A DNA stretch of 64,000 nt from contig JNDT01001892.1 of the NCBI GenBank assembly GCA_000697055.1, positions 1-64,000 on the forward strand, read 5' to 3'. The position numbers and the translations under genes are program-made. The notes under the pieces were generated by a model. It saw nothing but the letters and a program-made list of their open reading frames with translations. It made no database searches and was not told where the DNA came from. This document shows positions 33,797 to 46,037 of the stretch, piece by piece. Origin of the DNA: Saksenaea vasiformis B4078 (lineage: Eukaryota > Mucoromycota > Mucoromycetes > Mucorales > Saksenaeaceae). Position 1 is the stretch's first letter; every line of letters starts with the position of its first letter.

Positions 33797-36744
33797 CTAT
33801 TTTACAATCACTGGACCAGATGTCCAGGTTTGCCAGTCCTTTGGTTTCTTTGGATCGCCAAACACCCGTAAAGCTGAAATTACAATTCTGTATGTCCCTT
33901 TGGTTACCTTCCGTTTCTCGGAATCGTCGCCAACGCGAGGAAGATAGGTGCCATCAAAGTCTATCGTAATGACGCTGTCATAATCGGGATGTTGAGTACT
34001 ATGATAGATAGAACTTCCCACGTAGTCCTGTTCGGCGATCAGGCCAATGTATTTCATATGCTCGTCATAAAGTCTCCACACAATATTGGCTGATGGCATA
34101 AAGAGGTGTGTGTGGATTTCAGCGTACGTTTTGTTGTTTCCCAGCGTCAGATGATAGGTCTCGTTCGCAAAATACATCTTGCTGCTCTCAAAGCTTTTAA
34201 TATGGGTATCTTTGACGTCAATTACGGAAATGTCATGCTGCTTTCCCCAGAGACCGAAGTACGGCACGGTGATATCCTTTCGTTTAGCTTGCTGCGTCTC
34301 GAACTGAACATAGCCACCATATATCACATGTCGCCTTGAATTCGCTTGGGCGGACGGAACATCAACATGTACCGTGACAGTTTTACTAGCTCCAGCTTCG
34401 ACAGTAATGTCACTGGGAGTAAAAGTGACATTGGCTGCTGACCTTACAAAGTAGTTCTTCGGTGCTGTCACTGACATATTGTGTCTTGAAAAAGTATAGG
34501 GAGTAATAGCGATCGCGATCTTGTTCTTGAGACGGTAAGAAGCGGCTTCGTTTCCAAAGTTTGAAATAGTCAGTGAATGGGTCTTGTACTCTCGCACGGA
34601 TGCGGTGTCGTTAAAGCTGATACGACTTGGCGAGACGTGGACCGTCTGCTGGATAGCATCATATACTGGAAAAAAAAACGAAGCAACATGTGTGAGTATC
34701 ACTAGAAAAAATGTCATGTAAACAATAGACACATACACTGAAGCATGCCGGAACCCTGACGTACGGGGTTGTCTATCGTGCTGTCATCAAACTGTTGAGG
34801 GCTGATCGGTGCGGCATAATTCTGAAGCTGCTCAAAGATGAACTCCGGCGTTACCCTTTGATTCTTGTTCTTCCAGGATTGAATAAACAAAGCAACTGCT
34901 CCGGTGATGTAGGGAGCAGCCATGGACGTTCCAGACATAGAACCCCAACTACCCAAGTATCTCGGCAACGTGGAAAAGATTTCGCCTCCTGGAGCAGCAA
35001 TCGCTGGATGAAGGTCCAGATCGATGTTAGGACCAACACTGGAGAATGTAGATATCTGACCACCAGTGGATAGTCTTTGAGCAAATCCTGCGCGACTAAA
35101 ATGCAAGAAGACGGAAGTGTTTTTTACGAATGCACCAGCTAGTTCCACGCCTGCAGCGAACGTGATAGTAACGACAGGAAGAGGTGAACCAGGCATTGTG
35201 ATTTCCGCAGGAGGATTTCCAGTAGCATATACAGCGCCGATACCTCCCGCTTGTGCGATCCTCGCAACTTCCTTGACGTCGGCACATGAAGTGTAGTCCA
35301 ACAGAGCAAGTTTTCCGCGAACGTTAGGATTCACTGTATTGTTTCTACAATCAATGTTGCTAAAATGAGAATAGCCAGGAACAATTTCTCCGTGCGGAAT
35401 GATGTCAAACGATGAAGAATCGATTTTGTATACTACAAAAGAAAGAAGATGAGCACTTGTTGAACAAATGACCAAGACAGCCATACCATGAGGCCCCATT
35501 CGTTCGCCCGTGACAGAGCCTTTTCTAGCTTCAAATAAGCGTGCAAGGTAAAAGTGATTATCAATAGATCCTACAGAGAGCGCTTTTTTTGCTGCAGCTG
35601 GCGACGCCACGGTAAAGGCACCAGCTTCGCCCTCGTTACCGGCAGCGATAACAACTATAAGCTTTTAGGTTAACTTAATGATTGCATTTCTTCTTCTTTA
35701 ACCTACCTGGGAGACCATTCTTTGTCATTCTTTCAGCAAAAGCAGCTAAAGCTGTCTCAGACCATCCATCGTTGAACCCACCTAGACTTAGGTTCACCAC
35801 GTCGCAGCCGTGCTCCTCCGCTTCCGTCAAGGCCTTCATGGTAGCGTCATCAGGGGCACTTCCAGTAGAACATTGAAAGACCTTCCAAAAGCCGATCGTA
35901 GCCTCGGGGGCAACACCAATGAACCCGTTGCTTCGGCTGTTTCCGGCAGCTATACCGGCAACATGAGTGCCATGACCACCTGATAGTCAGCGACAAGGTT
36001 TAGTTCGATAACCCAGAGGAGATAATTGTAACATACTTGAATTTTCGCTGTCTATTCCGCAATTATCCAAAGGAGTTCGCTTGTTATCTGCTGTGTCTCC
36101 ACCCATTTTCACCCGATGTTGGGGACCAAATCCTGCTCCAAGAGCTGGATGATTGTAGTCAATTCCTACAAACAATCATGATAAGCAAAATAATAATAAA
36201 CGACGCTACTTTTATCTGTAGAAGAAATAATACCTGTATCAAGTACACAAACTTTGACACCTTCTCCCCTCAGATTCAGCTCGTTATGGACACGATCGAC
36301 CTGTGTCACATTGTGCGGAAGTAAGGTCTTCACTGTCTTCATATCGACATCATTATTAATGCCCAGAGGTTTAGCAGAGGGATGGGAATTTGTGGTAATA
36401 GGATAAACGTATTTCACGGTATGTTGATTAACAAGAGTTTCTAAAAGATGTCGCGTCCTAGATTCCTCGATGCCTGACGCTTCAAAAGATATGCCAGAGA
36501 ATAATCGATGTGAGAACGAATGACGAGGAACAAGCTTGACACCAGGAACTTTGGCTTCAAGTGACTTGATGAACCTGTCGCTGTCTACCGGTATGTCTCC
36601 AGTAAACTCGACTAGATATTGTCCATCGGCACGACGTCGATTCTTGGGATCCTTGAACTTAGGATGAGAGAAGCCCTCCGCAAATACGGTATGCAGAAAA
36701 CAGAGAATTACAGCTACGCAGAGAATGTCGAGCCACCTCTTCAT
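33797..36744 (-). CDS. Secreted subtilisin-like protease 2 (S8, PA and Fn3-like domains)
   Basis: Exons 36234-36744, 36037-36165, 35707-35979, 35487-35654, 34737-35432 and 33797-34665 give 881 residues. Signal peptide (VILCFLHTVFAEG), propeptide (GQYLVEFTGD), Asp in VLDTGIDYNHP, His in GHGTHVAG, Asn in VVIAAGN, PA domain, Ser in SGTSMAAPYITG, then the Fn3-like region from VSPSRISFNDTASV. All catalytic residues are present. It differs from its two neighbours by lacking the intron before GFIGVAPEAT, so exon 3 is fused, and it is the most diverged in sequence. Role as in subtilase 1: extracellular proteolysis, by inference. Confidence 0.92.
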
Positions 36745-36794
36745 GGATATACGCTATTGTAACTTCTAGGCCTCTTCGTCTGCGCTCGGGGTGA

Positions 36795-36804
36795 TTTTTA
36801 TATA
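36795..36804 (-). promoter_or_regulatory. TATA box of subtilase 2
   Basis: On the minus strand TATATAAAAA lies about 51 bp before the ATG at 36744, matching the spacing at the other subtilases. Confidence 0.6.
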
Positions 36805-38156
36805 CCTGCTCGAGCGCAAGTATTGATTCACCGCATCGTCGTACACGGTCCAGGCGGAGCTCAGCCACGATAGCGCTAGGAAGCGTTTTATCGTTGTTGT
36901 TAATAGAGAAGCATTTGTATGCTGCAAGCTTAGTACGAAGTAAACAAGCACAGTAACTATTTAACTCTAATATGGTCTGCAAGTACCAAGGAGTCTAACG
37001 TGCATACAGCTATCCCAGGATTCGGCGCTCCACAAAGTGCCACTTGTTACAGAAATTCAGCCACACCACTCAGCAGAGATAAGGTAGAAACCGCTCAGTC
37101 GGGTAAAAGAAGAAAACGTAAAGGAGGAATCACCAAAGAACAGTTAGCAGCGCGTCACGCGCACGGCAGCAGTGCCGTCTATATTCCCAGGAAGCAGCAT
37201 AACATTACTCTAAGTAGATGTCCTTATGACATCTTGCCCAAATGTTTTAAGCTGTCCGCGGTGACACACGGGCTGTGTAGAAGTCCGTCAAACAATTTTC
37301 TTTTTAAGGTTTAATTCTTTTTCATTTTATTGTTTGGTTAGTATCTTAGTGGGAGAGGAACACATGGGCAAGGGTGCTAGTTTATTTACATTATCTGAAT
37401 AAGGTTCTGACAAGCAGTAGCTAGAGAGTCAATAGTAAATCTTATACATCACGAGTAACTGTAACCCTTGCATCATTCTACGAAACGGTCATAGGAACCT
37501 ATACCATGACATCTTAACAGCGAGGACACAAACCAAGCCCATTTCGTTTCAAGGGTAATAGGCTCATTTGCTGCTTACAGTATAGAGATAATCTAATTTA
37601 GATAAAGCGCTACAAACAAAAAAAAACAATGGTTAAAACACATACCAAGAGTTAATAGCTTGGATATGGCAATCGATCTGAGGAAGTCCTTCACGCTAAT
37701 GAAACAGGAACACCTAACAGGAGGCTTAACCACAACATACTAAGAATAGTACTACCGTGATCATAGCTAGAACGGATACAAGAAGCATCGCTCGCAGGTT
37801 CTCATAGCTAAAATTGGACTTTTAGTAGGTAGTCCTTCAGTGAGGTCCGCGCGTGCGCGATAACTCTATTTTACAGTAGCCCAAGTCCATCAAGTCATTA
37901 AAATGATTTCTTATGCATAGTTCCCGCTCTTTGATCACAAACGTATTTCAGAACGCCCTTTATGAATATCGCGACAGGTTGCATTCTCTATGATTTACAG
38001 CTGTGGCAAGTCTTATGCTCATTGTCACGTTTGATTGATTTTTATTCAATAGTGAATTTCCTTGTGGATATGTATTTCACATAATCAGGAAATAGGTACA
38101 AGGTATGCGCGTTTGCGACAAGACGTATCTAGTATGTTCCTTAGGATAGGTGGACT
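36805..38156. other. Spacer upstream of subtilase 2
   Basis: No gene recognised. One plus-strand frame of 104 codons (37000-37314), with a basic SGKRRKRKGG patch, has no family resemblance and I do not call it. Confidence 0.5.
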
Positions 38157-38690
38157 ACCTTCCCACTGTGCTTAGATAGGACCTGAAACCCGCTTGAGCC
38201 AATCGCTTGGACCCTCCGCATTTTCATATAGTTTCGACACACGGACCTGGATTTTGTGTAGACCGCTTGTTACATACTCTAGCTGAGGATCCTAGCCGGA
38301 TCCCAATAGCATAACTTCCATCGTTATTTTGCCGGTTTAACATTGTCTGGCCCAATCGTTCGGTCCACGTACAGCAATTCGTAGAGATCGCCAAGGACTT
38401 CCAAGTCTATGTCAAGAAGCTCCAATGTAGCCTTTGCGGAGGGCATATAAAGGACTGGGGCGATAACACGATGTGCGGTGAGTATATTCACCTTCATATG
38501 GAGAGCCTTGTTTGTAGGATAGATCTTCTTTTCCGATCCAAACAAAATGCAGCTTTAATTCTTACCGAGTTTCAAACTGAGCACAGTCATTGTAGACGAC
38601 AGGCTCTAGTCGAACTGATTTGATTAACAGGAATATCGACAATGTATGGGTAGGAGACGAATCCAGCACCTGAAATTTGTAACATTTAGT
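38157..38690 (-). pseudogene. Decayed subtilase copy (C-terminal remnant)
   Basis: Minus-strand fragments match the Fn3-like end of subtilase 1: LNVTNF near 38680, then VDIPVNQISSTR near 38640, then SEKKIYPTNKALHMKV through ELLYVDRTIGPDNVKP (38324-38545), then a block like VTSGLHKIQVRV and SDWLKRVSGPI near 38160-38280. Pieces present in the intact genes are missing between these blocks, frames change at least twice and stops interrupt them. No signal peptide or catalytic domain remains. It is a fourth, dead member of the cluster. Confidence 0.85.
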
Positions 38691-39325
38691 ATATGAGTGA
38701 CGTATCAAAAAATTATGTTATAAGCCTTTCAAAAAGCAATAAACTTGAGACTATGCGGTGCGAATCACATGCCGGTTGTTGCGGTTGATGTTCCGAAATA
38801 CGCAAGAGGTTTCAAGTTTTCCTTACTCCTCGTGTAATGGAGGACTTACAAAATAAACAAGAGATAGACATGACGGCGTCGCACTTTAGATAATGTGTAT
38901 TCAGCCACTTCATTGTCATACAATGGTCAATTAAAAGTTTCACAGGTTTATTTGTCGATAAGCAGATGACTATCGGCTCGCCGATTCCGCACTTGAAATG
39001 TCCGCCATAACTCACCAGCCACTGCAAGCAGCTTGAAAAGGCAAGTCTGTCACTTGATCACGATGAATTGACACGGTGTAGACCTTTTTAAAGAGAAAAG
39101 CTGAACTTGCTATTTAGATTCATAGCTAATTTGCCTCTTGAATTGTGTAGATTTGCCTGTTATGTAATAATAGTTCGAACTGTGTTTGCGATCTACCCTA
39201 AATAGAAGTTTCGCAAGTAAAAGGATCAAAAAATCCACAGCTCTTATCGCTTCAAATTAGTAATCTAAATTTAGAATGGATTGCTATACAGCGTCATGTA
39301 TTTGATAGTAATTGACACATATGCT
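38691..39325. other. Spacer between the subtilase relic and subtilase 3
   Basis: No recognisable coding or further subtilase-like sequence seen here. It is the 3' flank of the minus-strand subtilase 3. Confidence 0.5.
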
Positions 39326-42300
39326 TTACTGCACTTCAATAGGGGGTGATACCCATTCCTCCCAGTCGTTTGAGCTTTCCTCATTGCCAAATAGTTTCAG
39401 CGCGCGAACCCGGATTCTGTATTGGCCACTTGTTGCGTTACGCAGTTTATGGTTGTTTCCTGATCCAATCGCATAGCTTCCGTTGAAATCAGCAGCCACT
39501 GGAGAATTTGGTAGAATTGTTCTGTCCACATAGGTTCTCTCATCGATGTTCCCGAGTACTTTCATATGTTTATCAAGGAGAGCCCATGAGACTTTTGGAG
39601 ATGGTGTGAAGAGGTGTACGAGATTCGTGAGATAGGTTGCTTCTTTATCCAATTTCACACGGAAGGTCTTGTGCTTCAAACAAGAAAAATCTTCCGTATT
39701 TATGAAGCAGGTTCGGTTCTTGTCAAGAAGGGGAAGATCGCGCTGCTTTCCCCAGATGCCGAAATAGGGCACAGTGATGTCTTTGCGAGTTTCTTCCTTC
39801 GTTTCAAAATGAACATAGCCACCGTAGATAAAGTGCTTTGTTGAATTTATCTGGCTGAATGGAATGTCGACGCGTACAGTAACTTTCTGACTACCGCCGG
39901 GAGATAACGTAAATTTGCTAGGACTGAAAGTTACCTTGGCCCTTGTCTTGGCAAAGTAATCCTTCGGCTTTGTCATTGTCAGTGGGTTGTCCGCAGAGAT
40001 TGTGTATGGTGCGATGCCAGCAGCAATTCGGTTACGTACGCGATAGGATGCCGATGTCGTACCGAAATTAGTAACATTTAGCACATGTGTCTTGTATTTT
40101 TTCATAGATGCGGTATCATTGAAGCTGATTTGACTAGGCGAAACGTGGGTGGATTGCTGGATAGCGTCATACACTGTTCCTAAAATTAGTACCATTTCTT
40201 GTTTGAATAACAGTAGAGCATACACTGAAGGAGACCGGCACCCTGGCGAATGGGATTATCAATCTTCTCTTTAAGAAATGGTCCAGCGTTGACTGGCTTA
40301 GCGTAGTTCTGCAGTTGTTCGAAGATAAACTGCGGGGAAACTTGCTCATTCTTCTGTTTCCAGGCCTGAATAAACAAAGCGATAGAGCCGGTCATGTACG
40401 GAGTTGCCATTGAAGTACCAGACATAGCCCTCCAGCTTCCGCCATATTTGGGCACCGTTGAAAAGATATCGCCTCCAGGAGCTGAGATCATCGGATGAAG
40501 ATCTAGATCGGCACTTGGACCTATGCTTGAGAAATCGGAGATGTAGCCGCCGGTAGAGCTCTTTTTAGCAAAGGCTTTGCGACTGAAATGAATGGAAACT
40601 GTGTCATTTTTGGTGAATGCTTGCAAAAGCGGCTCGACTGCCTCTGGACTGATACTGGCAACTGGAATTGGTGAGAGGATAAGACCCATCGTCTCTGCAG
40701 ATTCGCGACCAAGACTCCAAAGCGCACCAATTGCACCGGCATTTGCAAGGGTTTTCAGCTGATCCAGCGCTGTACATCCAATGGTATTGTCGAAAAGGAC
40801 AAGTTTACCTCGCACATGGGAATAATCAGTTTTGTTGCTACATGCTGTATAGTCTTGGGTGTCAGTAGTAGGTATAACGACATCTCCATGAGGAATGGTA
40901 GCAAAAGTAGTCGGTTCAGGGTTATAGACTATCGAGGAAAGGAAAATGATCATAGGTTGGACGGGGAGATAAGACTCATGTTACTTACCGTAAGTGCCAA
41001 TGCGCCGATCAGGGTTAGAACCTCGCCTCGCTTCAAATAGATGTGCCACAAAGTAGTCATTATCCAGAGAGGCCACAGAAAGGACTTTCTTAGCAACAGC
41101 AGGATTTCCAACTGAGAACGTTCCTCTTAAACCTTCATTACCACCAGCAACGACAACTAAGAAGCAAAGATGAGACTACTACTGTAGGCTATATGATCAT
41201 GGCAAACTTACTTGGAATTCCTTCTTCAGCAAGTCGTTCAATGACCACAGCAGACGGGGATTCTGACCAAAGGCTGTTTTCGGTGCCTAGACTTAGATTT
41301 ATAACCTCACACTTGCTATCGTGGGCTTCTATCAATCCGTGCAGCAAGGCATCATCCGCAGCTTGCCCCGACTTGCAGTCGAAAACCTTCCAAAAGCCGA
41401 TGGTTGCTTCAGGTGCGACACCAACAAAACCCTAATCGGCCCGATCTGTTAATAATCCAATGATAAGAAATATCTTTTACCTTGCTTGCATCATTTCCCG
41501 CTACGATACCAGCAACGTGTGTGCCGTGACCACCTGTTATCAGAGAATGTTAAGCTTTTCTTTAAAAATTACATATTCAGTACTTGATCCGTCAGATTCA
41601 GGGCTACAGCTGTCGAACGGCGTTGTCTTGTTGTCTCCTGTATCGGTGCCGATTACTACTCTATATCCTGGTCCAAAACCTCCTCCTAAGGCAGCGTGTT
41701 TGTAGTCGATACCTAAAAGAAAAGAAACGTCAACACCTAAAAAGGAAAAAAGGCCCTAAATTTTATCATACCGGTGTCTAGGATGCAAGTTAGGACACCT
41801 TTGCCTGTCAAATTTAGCTCTTTATGGATGCGGTCCACCTGAGTTAGATGATGAGGCAGTAAAGTTTTGACGATATCCGAGTTTACGTGCTGATCCACGA
41901 CACCACGTTTTGCAGTGGGATGTTTCTTCCTGGTATTAGGATAAATGCGGGCGACATTGGAGTTTTCGGCGATAACTGACAGAAGCAGATTCTCGTTGGG
42001 CTTCTCAAGGTGCTTCGCTTCAAATGACACACCATGAAACAATTTGTGCGCATATGTATACCGACGGTGAAGCTTAACACCTGGAACCTCGGCTTGAATA
42101 TCCTTCATAAACGTTTCACTGTCAACGGGGTGATCTCGGCTGAACTCCACTAAATATTGATTTTCGATATGTCTTTCTTTCTTTGTGGCCCTGAACTTGG
42201 GATGAGAGAATCCTCCAGCATGAGAGAGACCTTCAGCATGAAACACAAGTAGAAGACATAGAAAGCCGACCACCCACGAAAATCTTGACCTTGCTCCCAT
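39326..42300 (-). CDS. Secreted subtilisin-like protease 3 (S8, PA and Fn3-like domains)
   Basis: Exons 41772-42300, 41584-41712, 41481-41533, 41212-41431, 40989-41156, 40224-40928 and 39326-40173 give 883 residues. The start MGARSRFSWVVG matches subtilase 1, so the upstream in-frame codons are taken as leader. Signal peptide, propeptide (NQYLVEFSRD), Asp in ILDTGIDYKH, His in GHGTHVAGIV, Asn in VVVAGGN, PA domain, Ser in SGTSMATPYMTG, then the Fn3-like region from VSPSQISFND. The intron layout is the same as in subtilase 1, including one extra intron that subtilase 2 lacks. Subtilases 1 and 3 point in opposite directions and look like an inverted duplication. Confidence 0.92.
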
Positions 42301-42342
42301 AGTTGTTGTGCGGATAAAGAGCAGATACTTTGACGTGTCACC

Positions 42343-42353
42343 TTTTATATTTT
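42343..42353 (-). promoter_or_regulatory. TATA box of subtilase 3
   Basis: AAATATAAAA on the minus strand lies about 43 bp before the ATG at 42300. Confidence 0.6.
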
Positions 42354-45300
42354 GGTAGGCGAATCTACTCGCTTGTATGGTCTGCGACAGTGACCTACGT
42401 CGCACAGTGCAAAAGTCCCGTACGGTTTGGGCGAGCTGTCTTCTAATACCTAATTGATTCATCCGGTACACATAATTCGATCAGGGCCAGGTATATTTAG
42501 AGAACAGATTAAGACCATTCTACATTTAGTTGGTGTGCGTGCTAGACCCGTAATAATGGTCATTTAAAAATCAAAGATTTTGGAGCTACTTCGTCTGAAT
42601 TCAAAAATTATCGTTGATTAAACAGTTCCAAATCCAGGACTTCAATCCGTTGTGTAACGGTTGTTCCAGACAAAATAAATGATGGACTCGAGAAATTCGT
42701 GTGTGGCGTGTCCTACACTGAGCAGATAGTCGCCCGCCACGTTGTCATACATAAGCTTCATCGAAGCTCGAGCACCATGACATGAAAAGCAAAAAGGAAA
42801 GCATGTCTTTGCAATTTTTGCTCCTTATTCATATCAGAACACGATTAACATAACAGTTGAAATGACGGTCAAAAAGTGTGCTGCCACCGCCATCAACGAT
42901 TAAAATAGACGCGTTTAGCCGCTCTTACCAGCCACACGTTTTTCTCCCGGTAAGGCAAAGTCATAAAAGGAAAAAAGTACTTTTTACATCTCCCAAACTC
43001 AATCCATGTAGATCTTCTGAAACCTAGCGACACCACGAAGGGCTGTCTTTTAATCTTTTGCGCTAGCTCGCTCAAGCAGATTAGGCAAGGACCTTTTTTC
43101 GTTTTTTTTTGGAAATATTGCCAAAAATAAATAATACGAAGTGTATTCGGATTGTGTATACATCCGCACGGGTCATGAATGGGTGAGACACAGAGACACA
43201 GAGATCCGGTGTGTATTGCCAGGCCACTAAACGAGATCCGGCACAACGCAGCAAAACATCGTAATATTGGCTTTGTTCACTGAACTTTTCTAACTAATCA
43301 TACGAAAACACAAACAGTATGCGCCATACAATACCTAATGTAGAATTAGCATTTCGATCTCGTAAATCTAGACCATTGGCGGAGTCAAGCTAGATATCAA
43401 TCGCCCATTCAGTATAGAAATGAGTTTCTTGAACTTTGGACATTGATTGTGGTAACTTTGAAACGAGTTTCAGGAGAAAAAAGCTATGGAAGTATGATAT
43501 GTATGAATTGTTCAACGCCGTTATTGTCAGCCATAGTACCTTATTTGACCGCATACAAGCTTACGGCGTTTAGACTGCTTCTCTCTCTTTTTCTTTAACC
43601 GGTTATTCTTGTCCTCCACCACGAGAATATCTGCATTTAGTCGATCCTACTGACATATCGTTTTGTTAAAAAAATCATCTAGCTCTAAAATAACGTCTAA
43701 CTACGTGATCGGCAGTGAAGGTAGGATCAGAATTAGTGAAGATTCGCCAAACTAGGCGCAAAGTTACTGTTTTACCATATGATTACTAATGCGAACAAGG
43801 GCTTTATCATGTGAACAAGGAAATCAATGATAGGAATATGGCGCCACAGCGATAGCGTTGTCGACTTCATCTTTGTGATCGCATCCAGAATTGATCGGAG
43901 TCCTATAGTGGCTCAAGGACAAATCTGAGGGTGATATTTTGATTGTTCTACTTCTGTGGTAGAAGAAACGCGACGATAGGTTTGTAGTTCAAGAAGATGC
44001 TACAGCAAGTAGCCATCATCCAGGAAACTATCAAGGGGGGCTTAGCGATGGAGATCTCCCGTCTGGAGGAAACCCTAACCGAACCAATGTTTATCACTAG
44101 CAACGATGGTTGAAAGATGAATTTTGGGGTGCTATCGCGACCTCGGGGTGCCTCTTCAGCAAGTTAATCTATGTCAACAGCAGTTGGGTCTGTGTCACGG
44201 AGTAAAGCTAAGGATGGCTGTCCCCCAGCATAAATTCATGGAAGAACTGTCAAGTACTTTAATGCTGCGTCTTTCTGTGGCCTTTCTGAACGGCAAACAA
44301 GTATCATCCATGGCTAACCATTGGCTATGAATGGCGCAGGCAAGTTCTTATTTAGCTGTTGATTAGTTGTTGCTTCAATGGGTGCATGTCTCTTCGTACC
44401 TTGTTTGCATCATTGTTGTCATCCATAACAATTACATTTTCAAGTGCTCTTATATGTGAGATACTGCCTTTAAACAAATAAGCTTCATGTTACTTCTATT
44501 GCGTACATGGATTTTAGCTAGGACGAATCGTTCTACCCTCTACAGTCGGCATTGCAGAGTCTTGTTTTTGCGGGCTCGTCGGAAGCGTTGGATTTGATTG
44601 GACATCCTGCAGTTCGGTAGACTACGCTAGTTGATCTAACATTGTATACTATCTGATCCGATCAGATATCTTCCCTAACATGTCTAGAAAGTGTGTGTGC
44701 CACTATTGTCTATTCGGCTAATGCCATATATCCTCCCCGCAGCACCTGTACAAAAATGAACCTAACTGGATTTCTCACCTTGATTGGGAGGGCTAAACAC
44801 CCGTTTATTGAAATATGTTTCACGCTAACCTATGTAAACCTGTGTCTATGAAGGGTACAAATTTGATTTCATTTAAGATTATCTGCAGAACCGAAGCCAG
44901 CGGTACGTGAATTCGTCACTATTGGATATGGTTTGCCCATCCATTCCTTTTGTGTACGACACTTCTCTCGTTGATCCTATTCGAAGTTTGGTTTACTTTA
45001 CCCATCCCGGCTGTCATGTTCCCCAACTTCTATGCTAAAATTTTTCCACTTGAGATTGAGACGATTTTCTAGTCGTTGTCTGGGCAAATAATACCTTGAA
45101 TTCCCACTTGTTGAAGTGTACAATCCAGACAACGTGAGAGGGATACTCGATATTCCCTTTTCATCGTACCTATATCAAAGATACGTGTGCTTAACTTATG
45201 CTCAGCGGGTTGATCACCGTTGAACAAGCTCTACCCATCCATACCTTTGTGTACGATTTCTTCCCAATTCTGTCTGTCTGCTTTTCCAGTTTATTGTACT

Positions 45301-46037
45301 GCTATCTAATTTTTTTCAGAGGTTCCTTGTATTTACTTTACAGTAAAAATTGTTGCCAGAGCAAATTCGGATCTATTACATGTTTCAGAAGTTTTGGCCG
45401 CCGTGTAACTTCCGTTTAAGGAATTAGAAATTCCCTGGGACTCTTTTCTTGTGCATTGCATTGCATATATCGTGTTTTTTAAAGACACAGGATGGCCCTT
45501 CTGGTAGCTTAAAGGTATATTTAGTGTGAATTACGATTAAATTAAAAGTAATAGGCCCTTAGGCTGGAAAATTCAGTTGTAACTCTAGTTTTCAGGGAAA
45601 CCCACTGCTGATAAACATTACTGAGATTGAATCAGCATCTGTCACATCAGCTTACTTTTTTTTTTGTCAAGACTCGGAAAATTGGGCTTGGGATACCAGG
45701 GTAGGCAACGTTTCCAACGCTTAGACCAAAATATCTACTGGAAACAAATAAACAAATTGGATGTATTTATACCCATATGTACTTGCAGTTAAACATGGAT
45801 GCATCAGTTTCAAAACTTTAGATATTTCTTTACTTTATTGTTAGGGCATAGTGCTTAATTTTACACAGTTATCTCGTTATGTCATGCACAAGAAGAGTTG
45901 TCATATAAAGAAAAATGTACAATCCCTCTGGTATATCTCCTCCTATAGGATATAGAAGGAAATTTCTATAGAAACGGCCACAAATGAATATGTATGATAT
46001 TCAGGAATATAACAAGGTTATGCTCCGGTTGGGTAAA
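42354..46037. other. Large spacer without recognisable gene
   Basis: About 3.7 kb with only short frames (the longest 117 codons at 42893-43246, minus, unlike any family I know). A roughly 30-base motif around CCCATCCATwCCTTTTGTGTACGA recurs at about 44937 and 45233 in direct orientation. This could be degenerate repetitive DNA or long regulatory DNA upstream of subtilase 3. Confidence 0.45.

Noticed and set aside
37000..37314. 104-codon plus-strand frame upstream of subtilase 2
   Set aside because: No family match, no splice context, and composition typical of chance frames.
44124..44330. 68-codon frame in the large spacer
   Set aside because: No homology recognised and the neighbouring sequence is full of stops in all frames.
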